Shown: positions 28,024 through 36,815, counted from the first letter of the stretch. The stretch: DNA of 64,000 bases from Streptomyces sp. NBC_00582 (GCF_036345155.1 NZ_CP107772.1:2108001-2172000); one strand, 5' to 3'. The notes: generated from the letters alone by a model not told the origin. Numbers and translations are program-made.

Positions 28024-28941
28024 TCAGGCCTCCGGGAACGTGGGCGCCGGGATGCCGACGGTCTGCAGTTCGGCGCCGACCGAGGTGGGGAAGGCGGCGG
28101 CCAGGCTCTCGGGGGTCCAGCCGCCGTCGGCGTAGGCCGCCTTGATCTCCTGCGGATGCGACCAGAGTGCCACCTTGTCGCCGCCGATGCCGATGGCCTG
28201 ACCGGTGACGCCGCGGGCCGCCTCCGAGGCGAGGAACGGCACGAGCGCGGCGCAGTCCTCGGGGGTGCCGAAGCCCTCGCCCTTGCGCAGGAAGTCCGGC
28301 AGCGGCTCACCGTTCCGCATCGCCTCGATGTACGGGGCGAAGGCGGGGATGGTCTCGGTCATCGCGGTCGCGGCGACCGGCACGATGGCGTTGACGGTGA
28401 TGTTCGCGCGGCCGAGCTCCATGGCCCAGGTGCGGGCGAAGGCGGCGATGCCGGCCTTCGCGGCGGCGTAGTTGGTCTGGCCGAAGTTGCCGCGCTGGCC
28501 GGCCGGGGAACCGACCAGGATCAGCGTGCCCCCCTCGCCCTGCTCGCGCATCCGTACGGCGGCGGCGCGGGCGCAGGTGAAGGTGCCCTTGAGATGGGTG
28601 GTGATCACCGCGTCGAAGTCGTCGTCGGTCATCTTCCACAGCACCTTGTCGCGCAGGATGCCCGCGTTGGTGACCAGGATGTCCAGGCGTCCGAACGCCT
28701 CGACCGCGCGGCTCACCAGCCGCTCGGCGGCCTCGCTCGTGCCGACCGGGACGACCTCGGCGACGGCCGTCCCGCCGGCCTCCTCGATGGACTTCACGGC
28801 CGCATCGGCGACCGCCTCGTCGACGTCGTTGATCACCACGCGGGCGCCATGGGCGGCGAGGGCCTGGGCGTACGCGAGGCCGAGGCCCCGGCCGCTGCCG
28901 GTGACGACGGCGACCTTGCCGGTGAGATCGATGCTGGTCAC
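28024..28941 (-). CDS. short-chain dehydrogenase (3-hydroxyacyl-CoA dehydrogenase-like)
   Basis: NAD(P)-dependent SDR of 305 residues. Cofactor loop TGSGRGLGLAYA near residue 14, acidic NDVDEA after beta-2, NAG near 94, active-site serine in VGSPAG and YAAAK as the catalytic Tyr-x-x-x-Lys. The extended C-terminus with KVALWSHP resembles the dehydrogenase part of peroxisomal type-2 multifunctional enzymes, so oxidation of an (R)-3-hydroxyacyl-CoA is plausible and would pair with the MaoC hydratase. It is first in the leftward operon and divergent from the MarR gene. Confidence 0.92.
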   Translation of the reverse strand: MTSIDLTGKVAVVTGSGRGLGLAYAQALAAHGARVVINDVDEAVADAAVKSIEEAGGTAVAEVVPVGTSEAAERLVSRAVEAFGRLDILVTNAGILRDKVLWKMTDDDFDAVITTHLKGTFTCARAAAVRMREQGEGGTLILVGSPAGQRGNFGQTNYAAAKAGIAAFARTWAMELGRANITVNAIVPVAATAMTETIPAFAPYIEAMRNGEPLPDFLRKGEGFGTPEDCAALVPFLASEAARGVTGQAIGIGGDKVALWSHPQEIKAAYADGGWTPESLAAAFPTSVGAELQTVGIPAPTFPEA

Positions 28942-29031
28942 GAGCGAGTCCCTTCAGAAAGAGCCACGACCACGAGGGGGTCACGTAGAGCGGCGGGAGG
29001 TGCGGCTGCGAGATTGAAGCTAAGAGCAATA

Positions 29032-29049
29032 ATTGTTGACGTCAATAGT
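29032..29049. promoter_or_regulatory. MarR-type palindromic operator
   Basis: ATTGTTGACGTCAATAGT centres on the perfect palindrome TTGACGTCAA (29036-29045); over 20 bases 16 positions are symmetric. It lies in the A/T-rich divergent gap between the SDR start (28941) and the MarR gene, where one dimer could block both promoters. Confidence 0.7.
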
Positions 29050-29065
29050 TGTTGTCCACCTGCGG

Positions 29066-29617
29066 GTGCGTCATGCTGGAATCTGCACGACACACCGCCC
29101 CCGGCCGGGGGCCGAGACCAGGGAGCCCGCCATCGCCCGCCAGGACAACGCACTGAACGCCGCCGCCCCGATCGACGGGAACGAGCCGTGGATGCGGGGC
29201 CTGCACGCGGACACGGGTTATCTGCTCTACCGGCTGGGGCTGCGCTCGGGTCAGCTCTTCAACTCCTTCCTCCAGGAGTCGGGGCTGCGTCTGCGCCACT
29301 ACGCGGTCCTGCGCTTCCTCGCCACCGCCGAGGGCGCGCTCCAGCGCGAGCTGAGCGCACGGCTCGGCTACGACCCGAGCGCGATCGTGGGCCTGGTCGA
29401 CGACCTGGAGAAGCTGGGCTTCGCGGAGCGCCGGCCGGCCCCGGACGACCGGCGCAGCCGGATCGTCGTCCTGACCGAGGACGGCCGCGCCTTCCTGCGC
29501 GGCACCGACGAGGCGGGGCTGCGCGTGACGAACGAACTGCTGGGTCCGCTCGGCCCCGCCGAACGCGAGACGCTGCACACCCTGCTGCTGCGGGTCGCCG
29601 AGGACGGGCTGAGCTGA
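29066..29617 (+). CDS. MarR-family transcriptional regulator
   Basis: Winged-helix repressor, about 183 residues. The core is RHYAVLRFLATAEGALQRELSARLGYDPSAIVGLVDDLEKLGF with the wing RRPAPDDRRSRIVVLTEDGR. The beginning is uncertain: GTG 29066 is used, but the conserved fold only starts near Met at 29189 (MRGLHADTGYLLYRLG), and a GGGAG at 29120 precedes a non-canonical ATC codon. It is divergent from the acyl-CoA operon across the palindrome at 29032-29049 and is its likely repressor; acyl-CoA or aromatic acid ligands are typical for this family. Confidence 0.9.
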   Translation: MRHAGICTTHRPRPGAETREPAIARQDNALNAAAPIDGNEPWMRGLHADTGYLLYRLGLRSGQLFNSFLQESGLRLRHYAVLRFLATAEGALQRELSARLGYDPSAIVGLVDDLEKLGFAERRPAPDDRRSRIVVLTEDGRAFLRGTDEAGLRVTNELLGPLGPAERETLHTLLLRVAEDGLS

Positions 29618-29684
29618 TGCCATGGGGACGATCAGGACGACCGCGGCGACCGGGACGGCCGATGGGAGCCGGAGCCGCACCGCC

Positions 29685-30443
29685 ATGACCTCCCGTTCCG
29701 CACCCGACCGGCTGCTGGCCGTGCTCGCCGCGTTCGATCACACCCATACGGCGCTGTCCCTCAGCGACATCGGCCGGCGCGCGGGGCTGACGCTGACCAC
29801 CGCCCACCGGCTGGTGGGCGCGCTCACCGAGTGGGGCGCGCTGGAACGGGACGCGTCCGGTCTCTACCACGTGGGACTGCGGCTGTGGGAGATCGCCGCG
29901 CTCGCGCCGCGCGGCCTCGCCCTGCGCCAGGTGGCACTGCCGTACCTGGAGGACCTGTACGAAGCCACACACGAGAACGTGCAGTTGGCGGTGCGGGACG
30001 GGTCCGAGGTCGTCTACACGGAGTGGCTCTCGGGGCGTTCGGCGGTCGGTGTGCACATCCGGGTCGGCGCCCGCTGGCCGCTGCACGTCACCGGCGTCGG
30101 CCTCGTCCTGCTGGCACACGGCGACGCGGCGCTCCAAGAGGCGTACTGCGCGGGCCCGTTGGCGTCCTACACCGCCCACACGATCACCGATCCGGGCCGG
30201 TTGCGCCGGGCGCTGGCCGAAGTACGGCGCACCGGCGTCGCGGTGAGCAGCCGTCAGGTCACGGACGACGCCCTGTCGGTGGCCGCACCCGTGCGCGGCC
30301 CGGGCGGCGCGGTCGTCGCCGCCGTGTCGGTGGTCGTCCCCCACGCCCACGCCCAGGTGCCGGTCCTCGCCCCTGCCGTACGGGTCGCCGCGCGCGGGAT
30401 CTCGCGGGCACTGGGGTGGCAGCCCGAGGGGGCGCGGGGCTGA
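29685..30443 (+). CDS. IclR-family transcriptional regulator
   Basis: About 252 residues: an N-terminal winged helix (ALSLSDIGRRAGLTLTTAHRLVGALTEWGALER) and a C-terminal effector-binding domain with the IclR sequence around HVTGVGLVLLAHGDAALQEAYC and VSSRQVTDDALSVAAPVRGPGGAVVAAVSV. ATG 29685 has GGAG 10 bases upstream; an earlier ATG at 29622 would add 21 basic residues and sits only 4 bases after the MarR stop. It follows MarR in the same direction and may also act on the acyl-CoA operon, as IclR proteins often govern aromatic-acid pathways. Confidence 0.92.
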   Translation: MTSRSAPDRLLAVLAAFDHTHTALSLSDIGRRAGLTLTTAHRLVGALTEWGALERDASGLYHVGLRLWEIAALAPRGLALRQVALPYLEDLYEATHENVQLAVRDGSEVVYTEWLSGRSAVGVHIRVGARWPLHVTGVGLVLLAHGDAALQEAYCAGPLASYTAHTITDPGRLRRALAEVRRTGVAVSSRQVTDDALSVAAPVRGPGGAVVAAVSVVVPHAHAQVPVLAPAVRVAARGISRALGWQPEGARG

Positions 30444-30690
30444 GCGCCCACTGCCCCGAGAGCCGTCCCCGCTCCACGACTCCCCCCGCTCCCCGAGTGC
30501 CTCGTGGAGGGCCGGCTGCGGAGCCTCGGAGGCGTCGGACCTGCGGGGCTTCTGGGATCGCGGACGGCCCCGGCCCCTCCCGGCCTCTCCTCACGGAAAT
30601 CTCAGCCTGCGGCGTGGACATTCAAAGGATCGACCCATGTGCGGGGCGCAGGATGCTGGCGCGAAGGTGGACAACTCAGGAAGGCGTGCC

Positions 30691-31938
30691 GTGGGCGTCT
30701 CGCACATATCGAACCGGTCCGAGCGACGGACGGAAGGATGGTCCCGGCGCGGGATCCTGGCCGTCCTGGGGGTCGCGCCGGCCGCCGCGCTGACCGGCTG
30801 CAGTTCCGGGTCGGCGGACGCCTCGGAGGGCTCGGGCGCCCAGGCGTCCGCCGCCGCGAAGGCCTCGACGGCCGCCAGGAAGCCGGTGATCTCGGTCACC
30901 CCCGCCGACGGCACCACGAAGGCGGCGTTCAGCAGTCCCGTCGAGGTGACGGTGAGCGACGGCACCCTCGCCTCCGTGAAGGTGACGGGCAACGACGGCT
31001 CCACGCTCGAGGGCTCGCTGAACGACGCGAAGACCAAGTGGACGTCGTCGAAGAACCCGTACTCGGGCACCAAGTACACGGTCACCGCGCAGGCCGAGGG
31101 CGCCGCCGCCGAGACGAGCACGTTCACGACCAAGTCGCCCGGCGAGACCTTCGTCGGCTACTTCACCCCCGAGGCCAACACGACCTCCGGCGTCGGCATG
31201 CCCGTGTCGATCAACTTCACGAAGGCCGTGAAGGACCGGGCCGCCGTTCAGAAGGCGATCACGGTGACCGCCGAGCCGGCCGTGGAGATCGTGGGGCACT
31301 GGTTCAGCGACACCCGGCTGGACTTCCGGCCGGAGACGTACTGGGCGTCCGGAACCAAGATCACGCTCAGTCTGCGGTTGAAGGACGTCGAAGGACAGGA
31401 TGGTGTCTACGGTATGCAGTCGAAGGACGTCGTCTTCCACATCGGCCGTGAACAGATCAGCACCGTCGACCTGTCGACCAAGGAGATGGTGGTGAAGCGG
31501 GACGGCGCGACGTACGCCACCTACCCCGTCTCCGGCGGCGACGCCGACCACACCACCTGGTCCGGGATCATGGTGATCAGCGAACGCTTCAAGCAGACCC
31601 GTATGGAGTCCTCCACGGTCGGCCTCGGCGACGAGTACGACATCTCCGACGTGCCGCACGCGCAGCGCCTGACCACCTCCGGCACCTTCGTCCACGGCAA
31701 CTACTGGGCCTCCACCTCCGTCTTCGGCAGCCGGAACACCAGCCACGGCTGCGTCGGACTGCACGACGCCAAGGGCGCGAACGACAGCACGGTTCCGGGC
31801 TACCAGTTCTACGAGAGCTCCATGCTCGGCGACGTGGTGATCGTGAAGAACTCGGGCGAGAAGACCGTCGAGCCGTCCAACGGCCTCAACGGCTGGAACC
31901 TGTCGTGGGCGGACTGGAAGGCGGGCAGCGCGGTTTAG
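30691..31938 (+). CDS. L,D-transpeptidase lipoprotein (YkuD, Ig-like domains)
   Basis: Forms 3-3 peptidoglycan cross-links or attaches proteins to the wall, on the outer face of the membrane. In 415 residues: twin-arginine signal WSRRGILAVLGVAPAAALTGC with lipobox cysteine at 37, a serine/alanine linker, two immunoglobulin-like domains (about 60-260) as in mycobacterial LdtMt2, then the YkuD domain whose active site is SHGCVGLHD with Cys354; the upstream HGNYW histidine completes the pattern. GTG 30691 is preferred to a TTG/ATG further up because AGGAAGG lies 6 bases before it. Monocistronic. The gap 30444-30690 holds only a likely promoter region. Confidence 0.95.
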   Translation: MGVSHISNRSERRTEGWSRRGILAVLGVAPAAALTGCSSGSADASEGSGAQASAAAKASTAARKPVISVTPADGTTKAAFSSPVEVTVSDGTLASVKVTGNDGSTLEGSLNDAKTKWTSSKNPYSGTKYTVTAQAEGAAAETSTFTTKSPGETFVGYFTPEANTTSGVGMPVSINFTKAVKDRAAVQKAITVTAEPAVEIVGHWFSDTRLDFRPETYWASGTKITLSLRLKDVEGQDGVYGMQSKDVVFHIGREQISTVDLSTKEMVVKRDGATYATYPVSGGDADHTTWSGIMVISERFKQTRMESSTVGLGDEYDISDVPHAQRLTTSGTFVHGNYWASTSVFGSRNTSHGCVGLHDAKGANDSTVPGYQFYESSMLGDVVIVKNSGEKTVEPSNGLNGWNLSWADWKAGSAV

Positions 31939-32001
31939 CCCCTTTGTGCGCTTCACGCCGTGAACTTTCCCGCCGCGAAAGGACTTTCCCCGCTTTAAGT
32001 C

Positions 32002-32057
32002 TTGACGACTCTCGGGACGGAGAGCACATTGGGCGCACTTTGAGAGCGCTCTCAAAG
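32002..32057 (+). promoter_or_regulatory. GH16 gene promoter with a perfect 20-bp LacI-type operator
   Basis: The palindrome CTTTGAGAGCGCTCTCAAAG spans 32038-32057 without a mismatch; its GAGCGCTC centre recalls the CebR operator of Streptomyces. Upstream, TTGACG (32002-32007) with 17 bases to CACATT (32025-32030) would place transcription start at the operator edge, so a bound repressor would block initiation. Confidence 0.7.
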
Positions 32058-32097
32058 CCACCCGCACCCCACCCCTCCGTACCCGAGAGGTCCCCCC

Positions 32098-33489
32098 ATG
32101 AGTGCTAGCTCCGGCATGTCCAGACGGCGGCGCGCTCTCGTCGCCGTCCTCGGCACCCTCGGCCTCGCGGCCGCCGCGGCGACCGCCGTCACCCTGCCCG
32201 CGAACGCTTCCTCGCCCACGCCCCCCTCGGGCTGGACGCAGGTCTTCCTCGACGACTTCAACGGCGCCGCCGGCACCGGCGTCAACACCTCCAACTGGCA
32301 GTACAGCACCGGGACTTCCTACCCCGGTGGCCCCGCCAACTGGGGCACGGGCGAAGTCGAGACCATGACCAACAGCACCAGCAACGTCTCCCTCGACGGC
32401 AACGGCAACCTGCGCATCACCCCGCTGCGCGACTCGGCCGGCAACTGGACCTCGGGCCGCATCGAAACCGTCCGCACCGACTTCCAGCCCCCGTCCGGCG
32501 GCAAACTCCGCGTCGAGGCACGGCTCCAGATGCCGAACGTCACCGGCACCGCGGCCGAGGGCTACTGGCCCGCGTTCTGGATGCTGGGCGCACCGTACCG
32601 GGGCAACTACCAGAACTGGCCCGGCGTGGGCGAGTTGGACATCATGGAGAACGTCCAGGGCCTGAACAAGGTCTGGGCGACGATGCACTGCGGCACCAAC
32701 CCCGGCGGCCCGTGCAACGAGACCACCGGCATCGGCAACTCCACGGCCTGCCCCAACACCACCTGCCAGTCCGGCTTCCACACCTACACCATGGAATGGG
32801 ACCGCTCGGTCTCCCCCGAGGCGATCCGCTTCTCCGTCGACGGCGTCAACTACCACACGGTGACGGCCAGTCAGGTCGACGCCACCACCTGGGCCAACGC
32901 CACCAACCACGGTTTCTTCGTCATCCTGAACGTGGCGATGGGCGGCGCCTTCCCCGACGCCCTCGGCGGCGGCCTGGACAGCGCCACCGAATCGGGCCAC
33001 CCGATGGTCGTCGACTACGTACAGGTGCTCCAGGCCGCGGGTAGTGGGAGCGGTACCACCTCGCCCCCGACCGGCAGCCGCGACGCCTACTCCACGATCC
33101 AGGCCGAGTCCTACGACAGCCAGTCCGGCGTCTCGACCGAGACCACGACCGACACCGGCGGCGGCCAGAACATCGGCTACCTCGCCAACGGCGACTGGGC
33201 CCTCTACAAGGGTGTGAACTTCGGCTCCACCGCGGCGACCCAGTTCAGCGCACGGGTCGCGAGCGGCGCCGCGTCCGGGATCAGCGGACTGGTCGAGGTA
33301 CGCCTGGACAGCGCCACCAGCACACCCGTCGGCAGTTTCGCGGTGGCCAACACGGGCGGCTGGCAGACCTGGAAGACCGTTCCGGCGAACATCAGCTCCG
33401 TCACCGGCACCCACGACGTGTATCTCACCTTCACCAGCGGCCAGTCGGCGGACTTCGTCAACGTCAACTGGTTCACGTTCGGGCACTGA
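32098..33489 (+). CDS. secreted GH16 beta-glucanase with CBM6
   Basis: Extracellular endo-beta-1,3-glucanase (laminarinase-type), 463 residues. Signal peptide 1-37 (SRRRRALVAVLGTLGLAAAAATAV, ending NAS). GH16 domain about 45-310 with catalytic motif GELDIMENV: nucleophile Glu179 and acid/base Glu184; tryptophan-rich GYWPAFWMLG precedes it. A GSGSGTTSPPTGS linker leads to a CBM6 beta-sandwich (about 330-463) for glucan binding. ATG 32098 has only GAGAGGT as a weak ribosome-binding site. The gene stands alone behind its operator and probably responds to glucan breakdown products. Confidence 0.95.
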   Translation: MSASSGMSRRRRALVAVLGTLGLAAAAATAVTLPANASSPTPPSGWTQVFLDDFNGAAGTGVNTSNWQYSTGTSYPGGPANWGTGEVETMTNSTSNVSLDGNGNLRITPLRDSAGNWTSGRIETVRTDFQPPSGGKLRVEARLQMPNVTGTAAEGYWPAFWMLGAPYRGNYQNWPGVGELDIMENVQGLNKVWATMHCGTNPGGPCNETTGIGNSTACPNTTCQSGFHTYTMEWDRSVSPEAIRFSVDGVNYHTVTASQVDATTWANATNHGFFVILNVAMGGAFPDALGGGLDSATESGHPMVVDYVQVLQAAGSGSGTTSPPTGSRDAYSTIQAESYDSQSGVSTETTTDTGGGQNIGYLANGDWALYKGVNFGSTAATQFSARVASGAASGISGLVEVRLDSATSTPVGSFAVANTGGWQTWKTVPANISSVTGTHDVYLTFTSGQSADFVNVNWFTFGH

Positions 33490-33499
33490 CACCCGCCCG

Positions 33500-33550
33500 G
33501 GCCGGCGCCGGGCCCACCCCCCTCGCCCGAACGGGGGCCCGGCACCGGCC
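33500..33550 (+). terminator. terminator hairpin after the GH16 gene
   Basis: A 16-base stem with one mismatch (33500-33515 GGCCGGCGCCGGGCCC against 33535-33550) and a 19-base loop, with no T tract. Confidence 0.7.
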
Positions 33551-33658
33551 GATTCGTCTGTCCGGCGGGGCAAGAGGTCTGCCCCACCGCCTCTTTCCCC
33601 GTGCGGTATCCGCACGGTACGCAGGAAGGGACCGTCCCATCCGCCCGGAAGGCACCTC

Positions 33659-35215
33659 GTGCGCACAGCGAAGCCCGGCAGAACTCCCGACGAAGCGGCC
33701 CGCAACAGCCCGGCGGCCTCGGCGAGAACCGGTGGGCCGCACCACCGCCTCCTCGCCCTGCAGCGCACGGCCGGCAACGCGGCGATCGTCCAACTGCTGC
33801 GCCGCGAAGGCCACGTCGCCGCCCCCGCGCAGGAGGAGCACCGGCACGGACCCGAGTGCGGCCATCGGGACGCCGTAGGGGCCGCCGGGCCCACCCCCGC
33901 CGTACAGAGGTCCACGGTCCAGGACGTGCTGCGCGGCGGCGGCCGTCCCCTCGACGACGGCACCCGGGCCGACATGGAGAGCCGTCTGGGCGCCGACTTC
34001 TCCGACGTACGCATCCACACCGGCTCCGCCGCGAGGGCGTCCGCGTCCGAGATCGGCGCCCGCGCCTACACCTCGGGCAACCACATCGTCCTCGGCGACG
34101 GCGGCGGCGACCGGCACACGCTGGCCCACGAGTTGACGCATGTCATCCAGCAGCGCCAGGGGCCCGTCGCGGGCACCGACAACGGCGCCGGGCTGCGGGT
34201 GTCCGATCCGTCGGACCGTTTCGAGCGGGAGGCGGAGGCCAACGCCGTCCGCGTGATGCGCGCCCCGGCCCGCGAGACGGCGCCGACGGCCGAGGAGGCC
34301 TCGGTCCCCGCGGCCGCCGGGCAGCCGTACGTCCAGCGCGCCCTCAACCACACCGCCCAGCCGACCGCCGCCAGGTTCGAGGCGGAGACGGACAGCACGG
34401 GCAGGGCCGTCAGATCAGAGATGATCACGGACGGTTCGCTGGCGGGATCCAGTCCGTCACAGGATCCGCCGGGGTACGACTACATCCGCTCCCTCAACCT
34501 GACCAGTCAGTGGATCCGCTTCCACCTCGTCAACGAGAAGGCGGGCGGCCCGGGTACCGCGAACAACCTGGTGCCCGCGGCGCAGGGCGACAACCAGAAC
34601 TACGAGAAGACCATCGAGAAGGACCTCAAGGCCGATGTGACGAAGGCCGCCGCGTCTCCCGGCGACTACGTGTACTTCGGCGTCCAGGTGCACTACAACC
34701 ATCCCGCCCCGACCACCGGAAGCGCCGGACAGCTCGCTGCCGCGTTCGCCTTCCCGTCCGGCCTGACCATCGCCCACGAGCACTACAAACCCGCCACGGG
34801 CTGGCAGGCCGCGAAGCACAACGGCGCCGGCTTCACCTTCCAGGTGCGACAACCGGCGGACACCCGGGTGCCCCGGCCGCTCAGCGGCATCGACCTGGCC
34901 GTCCTTCAGCAGTACACCGGACTCCCCCCGAGCTCCCGCATCTGGAACGCCGACGACGTCACCTTCCTCAAGAGCATCGCCACGGGCGGCACCCGTCGTC
35001 AGGAGTTCCTCGGTTACCTGGCCCAGCACGGCGGCGCGAGCAGCGAGGGCATCTTCCTGGCGTTCCACGACATCCCGTTCTCGCCGCCCCGGGTCGGCGG
35101 ACGTGCCGCGACGAAGAACGCCACGACGTTCGCGATGCGGATCGGAGGCGCCCCGGGCGGCGACACCGCGCTGGAGTCGCTCGCCATCACCATGGGTACC
35201 GGACTGCTCACCTGA
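33659..35215 (+). CDS. DUF4157 protein with nuclease-like C-terminal domain
   Basis: A modular 518-residue protein without signal peptide or membrane segment. Residues 30-60 (HHRLLALQRTAGNAAIVQLLR) form the short motif that often opens DUF4157 proteins. The DUF4157 zincin-like domain (about 85-175) has DVRIHTGSAA, ARAYTSGNHIVLG and the metal motif HELTH at 157-161. After a linker, the C-terminal part (about 275-400) reads HLVNEKAGGPG-TANNLVPAA-N, with His289 and Asn292, a pattern I associate with DNA/RNA non-specific endonuclease domains in polymorphic toxins. DUF4157 is frequently linked to contractile-injection-system cargo. GTG 33659 follows GGAAGG. The toxin role is inferred. Confidence 0.8.
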   Translation: MRTAKPGRTPDEAARNSPAASARTGGPHHRLLALQRTAGNAAIVQLLRREGHVAAPAQEEHRHGPECGHRDAVGAAGPTPAVQRSTVQDVLRGGGRPLDDGTRADMESRLGADFSDVRIHTGSAARASASEIGARAYTSGNHIVLGDGGGDRHTLAHELTHVIQQRQGPVAGTDNGAGLRVSDPSDRFEREAEANAVRVMRAPARETAPTAEEASVPAAAGQPYVQRALNHTAQPTAARFEAETDSTGRAVRSEMITDGSLAGSSPSQDPPGYDYIRSLNLTSQWIRFHLVNEKAGGPGTANNLVPAAQGDNQNYEKTIEKDLKADVTKAAASPGDYVYFGVQVHYNHPAPTTGSAGQLAAAFAFPSGLTIAHEHYKPATGWQAAKHNGAGFTFQVRQPADTRVPRPLSGIDLAVLQQYTGLPPSSRIWNADDVTFLKSIATGGTRRQEFLGYLAQHGGASSEGIFLAFHDIPFSPPRVGGRAATKNATTFAMRIGGAPGGDTALESLAITMGTGLLT

Positions 35216-35229
35216 GGAAGGAGTGCCTG

Positions 35230-35709
35230 ATGTCGAGTCTGTGGAACGCCACGGTCGCGGAAGTCGGCGAGAACACCATCACCCTCCACATCACCGCGAT
35301 CCACCCGGACGCCGGTGACCCGCCGCAGGACGCGGCCTTCGCGCTGCGGCTCCTCGCCGACGGCCTGGAACGCGCGGCCGGCGCCACGGAGCGGGCGAGC
35401 GACCTCGACGCCCGCGCCGACGCCGGAACGGCCCGGGAGAGCGTTGCCGCCGTGTCGGTGGGCGCCCGCCGCAACCTCCCCTTCAGGGAACGCGTGGAGA
35501 AGGAGCGCATCACGGCAGCCCTACGGGAACGGGGCCTGGACCCCACCGACGGAACCGCCTGGGAGAACGCCTTCCAGACCGAGTGGCGCGCGCTGTGGGA
35601 GGACCCCGAGCGGCTTCCGCAGGCGGACCTGACGATCCGTCTGTTCGACGGCGACCTGCTCACCGGTCTGGAAAAGGGCGGCAGTTGGGACTCCGCCGCC
35701 TACGCCTGA
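35230..35709 (+). CDS. small acidic protein, candidate immunity partner
   Basis: An acidic protein of 159 residues in the same direction, 14 bases after the DUF4157 gene, with a strong AGGAAGGAG ribosome-binding site before ATG 35230. It has an N-terminal beta stretch (WNATVAEVGENTITLHITAIHP), a charged alanine-rich helical middle and a tryptophan-containing C-terminus. No known motif, signal or membrane segment. Position, size and acidity are what one expects of an immunity protein for the preceding putative nuclease, but no homology supports this and it could be an unrelated accessory protein. Confidence 0.72.
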   Translation: MSSLWNATVAEVGENTITLHITAIHPDAGDPPQDAAFALRLLADGLERAAGATERASDLDARADAGTARESVAAVSVGARRNLPFRERVEKERITAALRERGLDPTDGTAWENAFQTEWRALWEDPERLPQADLTIRLFDGDLLTGLEKGGSWDSAAYA

Positions 35710-35736
35710 AAGCGACGGAACGTCACCGGGCCGGGA

Positions 35737-36507
35737 TCAGTGGTGCCCGTCCTCCGGTACGGCGGTGAACGCGCCGTCCGTGAGAACGGGCACGACACAG
35801 GAGGCGTCCAGCTCGGTCGCGATCGCCACGTCGCCGGGGAAGCCGCCCCCGGCCAGCTCCCGCCCCGAGGCGCACCCGGCCACGGTGTCCGCCACGTCCG
35901 GGGTCCCCACGAACGCGGCCCGTGCGGCGGCGGCCTCGGGCGACAGGGGTCCGGCGCCCTGCGCACGCAGCTCGGCGATGATCGCACCGGCCCCCAGCAG
36001 GTCCTCCAGGGCGGGCCGCAGACCGCCGTCGGGCCACCGTTCACCGGCGGCGACGACCCCGACCGGCCGGTGCTCGGTCCCATAGCCCTGGGCTGCCAGC
36101 CGGCGTCCCACCGCCGTCGCGTTCCGCAGACAGCCCGCGATCACGGTCGTACCGGCGGCCGCCGCGGCGATCGCCGAACCGTTGGGCGAGGGCAGGACCA
36201 GCCGGGGAGTGAAGGGGGCCTCCCGCAGCGCGGCCGGCGAGAGCGACCAGGGCGCCTCCTGGCTCGTCTCCCTTCTCCCGACGGCGAGTTCGGCCGCCCG
36301 GTCGCGGGCGAAGGCGTGGGCGGTGGCGTCCCGCCAGGGGTACGGGAAGACATGGGTTCCGCGCTCGACGGCGACGGTCACCGAGGTGGTGAAGGAGAGG
36401 ACGTCGACCACGACGAGACAGGCCACGTCGTCGGCGAGCTGCCGGGCACCGACGGGACCCCACTCGAACCGCACGCCGTGCCCTTGCTGAAGGAACCAGT
36501 CAGTCAT
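35737..36507 (-). CDS. ComB-family 2-phosphosulfolactate phosphatase-like protein
   Basis: A 256-residue cytoplasmic protein matching the ComB fold: VVVDVLSFTTSVTVAVERG near residue 33, the LPSPNGSAIA motif near 105, VIAGCLRNATAV, and PDGGLRPALEDLLGAGAII. ComB removes phosphate from 2-phosphosulfolactate in coenzyme M synthesis; Streptomyces does not make coenzyme M, so the substrate here is probably a different small phosphate ester. ATG 36507 is preceded by CCCCTCCCATG on the plus strand, that is GGGAGGGG-like on the coding strand. Convergent with the small acidic protein, 27 bases between stops. Confidence 0.85.
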   Translation of the reverse strand: MTDWFLQQGHGVRFEWGPVGARQLADDVACLVVVDVLSFTTSVTVAVERGTHVFPYPWRDATAHAFARDRAAELAVGRRETSQEAPWSLSPAALREAPFTPRLVLPSPNGSAIAAAAAGTTVIAGCLRNATAVGRRLAAQGYGTEHRPVGVVAAGERWPDGGLRPALEDLLGAGAIIAELRAQGAGPLSPEAAAARAAFVGTPDVADTVAGCASGRELAGGGFPGDVAIATELDASCVVPVLTDGAFTAVPEDGHH

Positions 36508-36566
36508 GGGAGGGGAGTCTCACCGCATACCGTCGCCGGGATCAACCCCGACGGCCGACCGAAGCC

Positions 36567-36815
36567 TGTATGCAATCGCCTGCCGACCGCCGACCGTCTG
36601 CCTTCGACCGTCTGCCTTCGACCGCCGACCGTCCATCGTCCACCGTTCGCCGTCCACCCCCGACCGTCGACGATCCACCGCCGACCGTCCGCCGTCCACC
36701 CCCGACCGTCGACCATCCACCACCAACCACCAACCGCCGACCGCCGACCGCCGACCGCCGACCGCCGACCGCCGACCGCCGACCGCCGACCGCCGACCGC
36801 CGACCGCCGACCGCA
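36567..36815. repeat. CCGCCGA tandem-repeat island 1
   Basis: Between the ComB and AraC genes, about 11 perfect copies of the 7-base unit CCGCCGA run from 36734 to 36814. The stretch 36575-36733 is a decayed form (CGACCGTC, CCACCCCCGACCGT blocks). The island begins with TGTATGCAATCGCC at 36567. All of 36508-36823 is non-coding; long frames through it are repeat artefacts. Confidence 0.9.

Noticed and set aside
30676..34020. 1114-residue minus-strand frame across the transpeptidase, GH16 and DUF4157 genes
   Set aside because: It spans several real genes and a terminator and shows no recognisable domain; codon positions are those expected of a shadow frame.
36734..36814. Regularly spaced repeats that might be a CRISPR array
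   Set aside because: The 7-base units are contiguous with no unique spacers and no cas genes are near.
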